The notes beneath the pieces were generated by a model. That model did no database searches, had not been told where the DNA came from, and saw nothing but the letters and a program-made list of their open reading frames with translations. The translations under genes and the position numbers were made by a program. From NCBI GenBank assembly GCA_947471745.1, contig CANJKZ010000932.1, positions 496,001-560,000 on the forward strand: a stretch of DNA of 64,000 nt. Reading direction: 5' to 3'. This document shows, one piece after another, positions 53,901-62,844 of the stretch (positions within the stretch are counted from its first letter, which is position 1; each line of letters opens with the position of its first letter). This DNA comes from Closterium sp. Naga37s-1 (taxonomy: Eukaryota > Streptophyta > Zygnematophyceae > Desmidiales > Closteriaceae).

Positions 53901-54733
53901 CACCAGCAGCAGGCACTCAGCGCGCCATGCCTGCGGGGCTCGGCGGGGGGCTACCAGGGCTGAACACAGTCAACCTGCCCTTCCCGCCCATCGCCCTCCC
54001 GGACGTCTCCTCCGACCCGCCCGCCGTGCTGCGCTCGCTGCTCCTGCTGCACCTGCTGCTGCGCCTGCCGGGGGTGCCGCAGCAGCTGGAGGAGCGCCTG
54101 GCCGACCCTGCGTTTGTGGCGGAGGCAGTGCGGGCGAGTGCCCTGCTGCAGGGGCAGGTGGACGGCAACGAGGCGCTGCGGTCGCTGCTGGGGGATGCCG
54201 CTGCACTGCGGGGGATGCTGAGTGGGGAAGGGCTGGAGGGGTTGACCAGAGCGGGGGTGGCGGAGGGGCAGCTGGTTGGCAGCATGGGCATGGTGCGGCG
54301 CCTCATGGGGGGCGGAGCGGCGGGGGGAGCAGCAGCAGGGGCGACTGGTGGTACGGGGGCAGCAGCAGGCGGTGCGGCAGGTGAGGTTGCAGGTGGAGCA
54401 GGGGCAGCAGGAGCAGCAGGAGCGGGAGCGGGTGGGGGGGGCGTGGGAGATCTGGATGCACTCATGCGAACGCTCATGGGGCCAGCCATGGCTGCAGCAG
54501 CGGCAGGGGGAGGAGGCCTGGGAGGGCTGGGAGGGCTAGCTGGGTTGGGGGGGCTGGGAGGGTTGGGAGGAGGGGCGGTGCCTCCGCCAGGGGTGCCACC
54601 GGAGGAGTTTTATGCGACGCAGCTGGGGCAGCTGAGGGACATGGGGTTTGGCAACGAGCAGGACAACATTGCTGCACTGAGGGCCACTGGGGGCAACGTG
54701 CAAGCAGCCATTGAGAGGTTGCTGGGCGGGTAG
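50966..54733 (+). CDS. DSK2: ubiquilin / DSK2-like ubiquitin receptor (3 exons: 50966-51149, 52048-52890, 53913-54733)
   Basis: Ubiquilins shuttle ubiquitinated proteins to the proteasome and autophagy, with an N-terminal ubiquitin-like domain, STI1 chaperone-type repeats and a C-terminal UBA. The joined exons give 615 residues. UBL, residues 1-74: [20 protein letters not shown] ... [30 protein letters not shown], the splice falling inside a Gly codon. Then an Ala/Ser-rich stretch, a (Gly-Gly-Leu)n region, and STI1 at about 180-292 ([40 protein letters not shown]). A divergent second STI1-like part follows in exon 3, then UBA at about 571-615 ([20 protein letters not shown]). Introns 51150-52047 (GT...AG) and 52891-53912 (GTGAG...CAG). 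The start is the ATG opening the conserved UBL; no upstream in-frame candidate is better. This is the only intact protein gene in the window. Confidence 0.93.
51833..51986 (+). repeat. tcccA pentanucleotide microsatellite in ubiquilin intron 1
   Basis: About 30 units of tccca/tcccg. Minus-strand frames of Met-Gly-Trp-Asp repeats arise from it and are not genes. Confidence 0.95.
52915..53035 (+). repeat. tgtgc-type microsatellite in ubiquilin intron 2
   Basis: Imperfect 5-base units of tgtgc/tgtgt. They lie just after the GTGAG donor at 52891. Confidence 0.85.
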
Positions 54734-55371
54734 AGTGAGGCATGTGATTAAAGGTGTGTTCACGGGGAGAGGATGTTGCTCTAGTATCTGAGTTTGTGTG
54801 ACCTTACTGCGGCATTTGGTTATTGCTGGTCTGGGACATGGTGTTGCACTAAGGTTCGCACTTCTGCCGGTAAATTGAGTCTGGAACATTTCTGTGTTGC
54901 ATCTTCTGATATGGCATGTCGAGATTAACTTAGGGCGTGTTTCTACGGCCTTATATCAGGCCAACCTCATATCAGATGTAGCAAGACTCAAGATGATCGT
55001 TACAAAGCACCAATTTCTAGAAAATAAGAACCAGTATCGCACTAGAGAGATTTGCACTCGCGCGACGTGGCACAGCACCAATCCAAGTCACGTCAAACGC
55101 ATCTCTGTTTTGTCGGGTGTGGGCTGCAGGGTCATCCCTAGGTTTTGAGCCTGCCTGATGCGTGTTTTTTTCTGTCTGATGCATACGAATTTCCTTCAAA
55201 ACATTTCTGCTGAATCAGAAAATTTTAAAATTCAAGTTCTGATTGATTTTCTTAGAGCCCTCCTCATTTCACTGTGTTCTGTACCTTACGAAGGAATTGC
55301 AAAGAAGAACGTGCGATTTTGGGACTCGAACTCGGATGTTCACCATTGTGAAGCCAATCGCAACTAACATC
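54734..55371. other. ubiquilin 3' flank, no further gene seen
   Basis: No AATAAA signal stands out in the first 200 bases. Short frames at 54894-55367 have no recognisable motif. The region ends at the LTR of element VIII. Confidence 0.5.
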
Positions 55372-55503
55372 TGAAAAATGTTATAGTGCTTACTTTGTGT
55401 AGGCTATAGTGGGGTAGCCCATAATGGGTACAACCCAATTAGGGTACCCAACTCTTTCATAGTTCCTTCCTTCTCGTTCTAGATTCTGACATGGTTTCAG
55501 AGC

Positions 55504-56303
55504 AGGTCCTTCCCTAGGACCGATTTTTTTTTTTAGGGCCCACCACATCGCTACCCCACTAGCTGCCTTGCAGCCCTGCCCTAACGGCCCGCCGCCCTGC
55601 TAGTCGCTGTGCCGCCCCTAGCAGCCCGTCGCGCCGCCCTTAGCAGCCCGCGAGCCGCCCCTGCACCAGCACGCCACCCCTGCAACCCGCGCGCCGCCAT
55701 TGCCACCCGCTACCCACCCCTGCAGCCCGCTCGCCGCCCCTGCAGCCCGCTCGCCGCTCGCTTGCGGCCCGCGCGCTGCCCCTGCAGCCCGCTAGCCGCC
55801 CGACTGCGGCCCGCTCGCCGCCCTTCGGCCCGCTCACCGCCCTTGCCGCCCGCTCGCCGCCCGCTTGCGGCCCGCTCGCAGCCCCTGCAGCCTGCTCGTC
55901 GCCTGCATGCGGCCCGCTCGCCGCACCTTGCAACCTGCGCGCTGCCCTCCTCAGCCTGCGCGCTGCCCCTTGCAGCTCGCTCGCCGCCCCTTGCGGCCCG
56001 CTCGCCGCCCCTTGCAGCCCGCTCGCCGCCCCTTGCGGCCCGCTCGCCGCCCCTTGCAGCCCGCTCGCCGCCCTCTGGCGACCCGCTCGCTCCCCCCCTT
56101 GCAGCCCGCTCGCCGCCCTCTGGCAGCCCACTCGCCGCCCTTTTGCTGCCTGCGCCGCCCGGCTACTGCCTGCCCCTGCACCGCCCCTGCTGTGCGCCGC
56201 CCTGCTTGTCGCCCTAGCCGTGCGCCGCCCTGCCTTGCTCTGCGCGCCGCTCTGCTGGCCGCGCGCTGCTCTGCTGGTCGAGCGCCACCCTGCTCTGCCC
56301 GCT
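55504..56303 (+). repeat. leader of element VIII
   Basis: About 21 bp units (ccgccccttgcagcccgctc) repeat from about 55600 to 56150, then shorter ctgccctgc-type units up to the gag ATG. Pro/Ala/Arg-rich frames on both strands are artefacts. Confidence 0.82.
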
Positions 56304-57710
56304 ATGGCTTCTCTCAGTGTACTCACCTTCGATCATGAGGGCCGTCCGATACAGTTCGATACGTGGCTCGACGACTTACAGCTGTACCTACTGAGCGATT
56401 CTAGAGACAGCGTTTCGTTGTTTGACCACACGTCTGGAGCCTCTCTCGCCCCTCCCACCACAGCTGACAGTGCGACTCGCTCATAGTGGCTTACCCGTGA
56501 CGCTGCTGCTCGCATAGCCATTCGCAACCACCTTCCGTTAGCCGAACGCGCTCACTTCGGACAGCACAAGACTTCTAAAGCACTATACGACGCTGTAGTC
56601 GCACGTTACTCCTCCCCTGCCACTGTTGCTCTAGGCCGTCTTCTACTGCCCTACCTGTTTCCCGAGCTGTCCGCCTTTGCCACAGTAGAGGACCTCGTTA
56701 CCCACCTTCGCACTAGCGACGCTCGCTACCGCGCTGCCCTCCCAGCAGAGTTCCTTGACAGGAACCAGCCCCCGATGTTCATCACTCTACTTTATAGTCA
56801 CCCACTTCCCTGACTCTCTTCGCACTGTCAGGGACCACTTTCTCGTAGTTGACCCCACAGACCTCACTATCGACCTGCTCGAGCAGCACCTCCTTGCAGC
56901 TCAGACTAGCGTAGTCGTTGTAGGTGCCGCTTGTGGCACTCCTCGCACACCCTTCTTTGAGGGGTGTTCCCCCTCCCCCCTTGCCCCCTCCTACGCCTCT
57001 GCTGCTGCTGTTGACATCCTTGGTGCTGCGGATGTCGGGCCTGCTTCTGCTCTTTGTGGGAAGCGCCGCAGCAGCAAGGGCAAGGGTGGCAGGAGTGGTG
57101 GCGGTGGCAGGGGGGGTGGTAGTGGGGGCGGCAGTGGAGGTGATGGAGGTAGCGGAGGTGGTGGCAGCGGTGGGAGTGGTGGCGGGAGTGGGGGCTTTGG
57201 TGGCGGCGGTGGTGGTAGCGGTGGGGGTGGCAGTAGTGGCAGCAGTGGGAGTGGTGGCAGTCGGGTTGGAGCTGTTATGAGGGGAGGTTCTGGCGGTGGC
57301 CAGAGGCAGCAGCAGCAGCGTCGGAGCGAGACCCCTTCTCCCCAACAGCTTCGTGAGTGGTTTGCTCAACGTGGGGCATGTGGGGGCAGTGTTCGCTGCC
57401 CGTATGTCATTCGCACGGGTGACCGTGGTGGTGAGACATGCGGGAAGTCTCTCTCTCAGCTCCGCTGCTTTTCCCGCCTAGACAACACTTGGCGCGCAAA
57501 GTTTGGTGACGAGGCTTAGTGCCCCCGCTGGGCAGAGCTGCTTAGGTCGGGAGTTGGTATCTTTGCTCTTGACTATGATGCTATCCTTGCTACCATGTAT
57601 GCCGTGTCTGTTAGTGCTGAGGGTGACTGTTATCTGTGTGTGCCGCCCGACCCAGGTATTGAGGCTGCTGCTCTAGGTGCTAGTGATTCTGGTCTCCCAG
57701 GTACTGCGCA
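56304..57710 (+). pseudogene. copia gag and knuckle, element VIII
   Basis: MASLSVLTFDHEGRPIQFDT starts at 56304. A CAG to TAG stop lies at 56484-56486. A missing base near 56785 shifts frame. The frame 56755-57519 has VTHFPDSLRTVRDHFLVVDP, TPFFEGCSPSPLAPSYASAA, a Gly/Ser tail, PSPQQLREWFAQRGACGGS and the knuckle CPYVIRTGDRGGETC-GKSLSQLRC, whose His is lost. GAG to TAG ends it at 57517. Downstream LDYDAILATMYAVS is cut by element IX. Confidence 0.87.
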
Positions 57711-57842
57711 TGTCAGAACATTATAGTGCTTACATTTGTGTAGGCTATAGTGGGGTAGCCCATAAGGGGTACAACCCAATTAGGGTTACTACTAATACCC
57801 AACTGTTTCATAGTTCATTCATTCTCGTTCGTTACTTTAACA
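57711..57842 (+). repeat. 5' LTR, element IX (132 bp)
   Basis: It starts TGTCAGAACATT and ends TACTTTAACA, then primer site TGGTTTCAGAGC. It interrupts protease-spacer sequence of element VIII. Confidence 0.92.
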
Positions 57843-57854
57843 TGGTTTCAGAGC

Positions 57855-59171
57855 AGGACCGGTTTTTGGGCCCACCACCTGCTGCCCTGCTAGCCACCCT
57901 CACGACCCGTCGCCTCTAGCCCGACCCCTTGGCCCCGTCGCCCCTAGCCACGGCCCCTTGGCCCCGTCGCCTCTAGCCGCGGCCCCTTGGCCCTGTCGCC
58001 CCGTCGCCCTAGCCACGGTCCCTAGCGACCCGCGACCCGTTGCCCCTAGCCACGGCCCCTTTGCCCCGTCGCCTCTAGCCGCGGCCCCTTGGCCCCGTCG
58101 CCCCGTCGCCCTAGCCACGGCCCCTAGCGACCCGTCGCCCCGTCGCCCCTAGCCGTGGCCCCTTGGCCCCGTCGCCCCGTCGCCCTAGCCACGGCCCCTA
58201 GCGACCCGTCGCCCCGTCGCCCCTAGCCGCGGCCCCTTGGCCCCGTCGCCCCGTCGCCCTAGCCGTGGCCCCTAGCGACCCGTCGCCCCATCGCCCTAGC
58301 CACAGCCCCTAGCGACCCGTGACCCGTCGCCCCTAGCCACGGCCCCTTGGCCCCGTCGCCTCTAGCCGCGGCCCCTTGGCCCCGTCGCCCCTAGCCGCGG
58401 CCCCTTGGCCCCGACGCCCCGTCGCCCTAGCCGTTGGCCCCTAGCGACCCGTCGCCCTGTCACCCCGTCGCCCCTAGCCGCGGCCCCCTCGCCCCCTCGC
58501 CCCGTCGCCCTAGCCTCGGCCCCTAGCGACCCGCGACCCGTCGCCCCGGCGCCCTAGCCTCGGCCCCTAGCAACGCGTCGCCCTAGCCGCGGCCCTCGTC
58601 GCCCCTAGCGACCCGCGACCCTCGGCCCCACGGCCCCTAGGCCCCACGCCCCTAGGCCCCTTGGCCCCTCGGCCCCTTGCCCCCCCCCCCCCCCCCCTTT
58701 CGTGTTTGGCCCCTCGGCCCCTAGGCCCCTCGGCCCCGCCCCTCGGCCCCGCCCCTCGGCCCCGCCCCTCGGCCCCTCGGCCCCTAGGCCCCTTGGCCCC
58801 TCGGCCCCTAGGCCCCTCGGCCCCGACCCTCGGCCCCTCGGCCCCTAGGCCCCGGCCCCTCGGCCCCATGGCCCCTTGGCACCTAGGCCCCCCCCTTCGT
58901 GTTTGGCCCCTCGGCCCCCAGGCCCCTCGGCCCCGCCCCTCGGCCCCTCGACCCCTAGGCCCCTTGGCCTCCCCAGCCCCTAGGTCCCCCCCCCCCCCCC
59001 CCCCTCCCCCTCGGCCCCTCGATCCCTAGGCCCCAGGCCCCTCGGCCCCTTGGCCTCTCTGTCCCTGCTGCTACTGCTACAGCTGCTACTGCTGCTGCTA
59101 CTGCTACAGCTACTACTGCTGCTGCTACTGCTGCTACTGTTGCTACTGCTGCTCCTGCGTGCTGCACAGCT
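57855..59171 (+). repeat. leader of element IX
   Basis: Irregular units such as gtcgcccctagccgcggccc fill 57900-58640, then cccctcggcccctagg units with C runs (58680-59040). A CTG/CTA tract at 59070-59158 ends 13 bases before the gag ATG. Confidence 0.85.
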
Positions 59172-60250
59172 ATGGCTTCGCTTCGGGTTCTCGCGTTCGA
59201 TCATGAGGGCAGACTGGTTCAGTTTGACACGTGGCTCGACGACCTGCAGCTGTACCTACTGAGCGATTCTAAGGACAGTGTTTCGTTGTTTGACCTTGCA
59301 TCAGGCGCCGCTCCTGCCCCTCCCGCCACAGCTGACAGTGCGACTCGCTCACAGTGGCTTACTCGCACCTGCCGTTAGCCGAATGCGCCCACTTTGGACA
59401 GCATAGGATAGCCCAGGCACTGTACGCTGCTGTAGTCGCCCGCTACTCCTCGCCTGCCACTGCTGCTCTAGGCCACCTACTTCTGCCCTACCTGTTCCCC
59501 GAGCTGTCAGCCTTTGCCACAGTCGAGGACCTGGTTTCCCACCTGCGCACTAGTGACGCTCGCTACCGTGCTACCGTCCCTGCTGAGTTCCTTGACAGGA
59601 ACCAGCCCCCGATGTTCGTCACCCTCTACTTCATAGTCACTCGCCTCCCTGACTCTCTTCGCTCTGTCAGGGACCACTTTCTCTCCCTTGACCCCACCTC
59701 CCTCACTGTTGACCTCCTCGAGCAGCATCTCCTAGCAGCTGAGACTAGTGCAGTAGCTGTAGGTGCTGCTCGTGGCACTCCGCGTCCGCCCTTCTTTGAG
59801 GGGTGCTCCCCCTCCCCCCTTGCCCCCTCCTACGCCTCTGCTGCTGCTGCAGACATCTCTGTTGCTGAGGACGTCGGGGCTGCTTCTGCTAGTGCGAAGC
59901 GCCGCAGCAGCAAGGGCAAGGGTGGCAGGGGTGGTGGAGGTGGCAGCGGTGGTGGTGGAGGTGGCAGCGGGAGTGGTGGTGGGGGCAGCAGTGGAGGTAG
60001 CGGAGGCAGTGGAGGTGGTGGCGGCGGTGGGACTGGTGGCGGGAGTGGGGGCTCTGGTGGCGGCGGTGGAGGCAGCGGTGGGAGTGGCGGTGGTGGAGGC
60101 GGTGGGACTGGAGGTGGTAGGACTGGACCTCGGCATGGAGGCCCTGGTGGTGGCCAGCGACAGCAGCAGCAGCATCGGAGCGAGACCCAGTCACCCCAGC
60201 AGCTCGGTGAGTGGTTGTTTCAGCATGGGACGTCTGGGGGTAGTGATAGC
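59172..60250 (+). pseudogene. copia gag, element IX
   Basis: MASLRVLAFDHEGRLVQFDT opens at 59172. A roughly 31-base deletion removes DAAARLAIRNH near 59367 and shifts the frame. The rest is open: YAAVVARYSSPATAALGHLL, FATVEDLVSHLRTSDARYR, VTRLPDSLRSVRDHFLSLDP, a Lys-rich stretch, a Gly/Ser tail of about 80 residues and QSPQQLGEWLFQHG. Best preserved gag of the family here. Confidence 0.88.
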
Positions 60251-60962
60251 TGCCCGTATGTCATTCGCACGGGTGTTCGTGCTGGTCAGACATGCGGGAA
60301 GCTTCACACTCAGCACCGCTGCTTCTCCCGCCTCGACGACGCCTGGCGTGCTGAGTTTGGTCACGACGTCGCGCTCCCTTACTGGGCAGATCTGCTTAGG
60401 TCTAGGATTGCTATCTTTGACCTAGACTTTGATGCTATTCTTTCTGCTATGTATGCTTTCTCTGTTAGTGCTGAGGGTGACTGTTACCGGTATGTGCCGC
60501 CTGACCCAGGTATAGCTGTTGCTGCTCTAGGTGCTAGTGCGTCTGGTACTCTCCCTGGTACTGCGCCTGCTCAGGCCTTGCACACCTTCACGTTGGACTC
60601 AGGCGCCTCGCGCTGTCTCTTTCGTGACAGCACCACTCTCACTCCTCTCCCTGCACCTGTCCCGGTCAGACTGGCTGACCCCTCTGGGGGCCCGGTCATT
60701 GCCTGTTCCTCCACTGTCCTCCCGTGTCCGGCGGTTCCGTCCGGCTCACTGTCAGGTCTTCACCTCCCCTCGTTCTCTACGAACTTGGTGAGTACCGCTG
60801 ACCTCTAGGATGCGATGGTCACTACCACCACTCCTGGGGGTCAGCGTGTGTCGATCTGCACGTGCACACGGACGGGGCGTCACCTGGCCACGTTCACTCG
60901 TCGGCCAAGGTCGAGTCTGTAGATACTCGCTACCGAGCCTCCTCAGATAGCTGCGTCTGCTC
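60251..60962 (+). pseudogene. zinc knuckle and protease, element IX
   Basis: The knuckle CPYVIRTGVRAGQTC-GKLHTQHRC is complete (CX13CX3HX4C). The protease has FTLDSGASRCLFRDSTTLTP and PCPAVPSGSLSGLHLPSFST. CAG to TAG at 60806-60808 ends the long frame in TADLQDA; TAC to TAG lies at 60920-60922. Confidence 0.87.
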
Positions 60963-61920
60963 AGGTGTCCGCGTCAGGTCAGGTAGCCGCCTCTTGCTCG
61001 TGTCGCCTCCTGTCGCACCAGACTCTTCTGTGGCACCACCGCCTGGGTCACCCCTCCCTGCCACGCCTTCGTGGCATGCACTCTCGTCTTCTTGTCTCTG
61101 GTCTTCCTAGGTCTCTGCCTCCCCCCCCGCCCTCGCCTGCCCCGCCCTGCCTTCCGTGCGTCGAGGGGCGGCAGCGCGCCGCTCCTCACTCCTCCTCGTT
61201 TCCCCCGACGACTGCTTCCCTGCAGACTCTCCACATGGACGTGTGGGGCCCAGCCCGCGTCAGTGAATAGAGCCGCGAGCGGTACTTTCTGCTGGTAGTT
61301 GACGACTACACGCGGTACACCACGGTCTTCCCCTTGCGCAGCAAGGGTGAGGTCGTTGATGTCTTGATCCCTTGGATCCGCACAGTCCGTTTCCAGCTCC
61401 GCGAGCGGTTCCGCGAGGACCTTCTTGTCCTGCGTCTGCACTCTGACAGAGGTGGTGAGTTCTCCTCCGACCTCTTGCGGGAATTTTGTCGTGGGGAGGG
61501 CATCCTCCACTCGTTTAGGCTTCCAGCCTCCCTGCAACAAAATGGGTTTGCTGAGTGCCGCATTGGCTTAGTCATGGAGGTCGCTCGTACCTCTATGATC
61601 CATGCAGCTGCTCCCCATTTTCTGTGGCCGTTTGTGGTCTGGTACGCTGTGCATCAGCTCAACTTCTGGCCCCATGTCTCCTTGCTGGAGACCTCGCCTA
61701 CACTGCGTTGGACGGGGAAGGTTGGCGATGCGTCGGTGTTACGGGTCTGGGGCTCTCGTGCCTTTGTTCGCGATATGTCAGCGGACAAGCTCTCCTCCCG
61801 CGCTATCCCCTGCGTCTTCCTTGGCTTTCCCCTTGACACGCCTGGTTGATATTTTTACCACCCCACCTCGCGCTGTGTCCTCCCCTCTTAGGACGTCACG
61901 TTGGATGAGTCGGTTCCCTT
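60963..61920 (+). pseudogene. copia integrase, element IX
   Basis: LLWHHRLGHPSLPRLRGMHS...CLPC, LHMDVWGPARVS, then TAG at 61268-61270 (CAG to TAG), FLLVVDDYTRYTTVFPLRSK, LHSDRGGEFSSDLLREFC and NGFAECRIGLVMEVARTSM, so the DDE residues remain. TGG to TGA at 61847-61849 and CAG to TAG at 61889-61891 break the C-terminal block. Confidence 0.87.
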
Positions 61921-62844
61921 TTACCATCTCTTCCCCTCCCGCTCTTCCCCTCTCCCACCCTCGCCGCTCTTTCTTGCTCCAAGCCCCCCTCCGGTAGACC
62001 CCCTCCCCCCTCAGGGTCTTGCTCCCTCAGGTGTGTCTCAGGTAGACCCACTCCCCAGGATTGTGCCTGTCGAGGTCGCTGTAGACTCAGGTGCTGCTAG
62101 AGGTACTACGTCTGGGTGTGCTACGTCAGGGGGTGCAAAGCCTGCGAGTGCGGAGCCTGGGGGTGTTGAGCCTGCGGGTGCGGAGAGTGAGGGTGCGGAG
62201 CCTCGGGGTGAGGAGCCTGGGGGTCGTGAGCCAGAGGTTGCGGAGACTGGGGGTGCTGAGTCTGAGGGTGCAAAGTCTGGGGGTGCTGAGCCTAGGGGTA
62301 CTGCTTCTTCTGGAGGTCCTGCGGGTGCCTCGCCACTTTTGTCTCACCGGCCGGAGCCTCTCTCCCCGCAGCAGCTGCGCGAGTGGTTTGCTCAGCGCAC
62401 ACGCCTTTGGAGTGGAGCAGCCAGAGCTGGAAACTCTGCTGCTGGAGGCACTGGAGCTAGAGGTGCTGAAGCTACTAGTCTTGGAGGTGCTGGAGTTCAT
62501 GCTGGAGCTGGAGGTACTGGAGGTGCTGGAGCTGCTGGTCCTGGAGGTGCTCGTACTAGGGGTACTGGAGCCGCCGGGGCTGGTGGTGTTGGGGGCGCTA
62601 GAGCTACAGGAGCTGAAGCTGGAGACCCAGGCGCTGGAGGCACTAGAGCTGGAGGCACTGGCGCTAGCGGGGCTGGAGCTAGAGAGGCTGGAGCTGGAGA
62701 CCCTGGCGCTGGAGGTACTGGAGCTGGAGGCACTTGAGCTGGAGGCACTGGCGCTGGCGGCGCTAGAGCTGGAGGAGCTGGAGCTGGAGACCCTGGCACT
62801 AGAGGCGCTGGAGCTGGAGGCACTGGCGCTTGGGGCGCTGGAGC
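61921..62844 (+). repeat. Ala/Gly pol linker, element IX
   Basis: The pol frame (61901-62737) has SQVDPLPRIVPVEVAVDSGA, an EPGGVEPAG-type repeat, PLSPQQLREWFAQRTRLWSG and then Gly/Ala/Thr repeats. The +1 frame (from 62091) is also open with Leu/Glu/Val repeats and runs on into element X. Confidence 0.8.

Larger units (their letters stand above)
55372..57710 (+). mobile_element. Ty1/copia element VIII, 5' part (cut by element IX)
   Basis: 5' LTR 55372-55491 (about 120 bp, its start TGAAAAATG decayed from TGTCAGAATG), primer site TGGTTTCAGAGC at 55492-55503, GGGCCC at 55536-55541, leader to 56303, then gag and the start of the protease spacer. It stops at 57710, within LGASDSGLPGTA, where element IX begins. 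The rest should lie right of the window. Confidence 0.88.
57711..62844 (+). mobile_element. Ty1/copia element IX, 5' LTR to pol linker, joined to element X
   Basis: 5' LTR 57711-57842, primer site 57843-57854, GGGCCC at 57868-57873, leader, gag from 59172, protease, integrase and linker. Inserted in element VIII (gcgca at 57706-57710 would be the target copy; its partner is not seen). At about 62845 the Ala/Gly linker passes without LTR or RT into integrase of another copia lineage. Confidence 0.88.
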
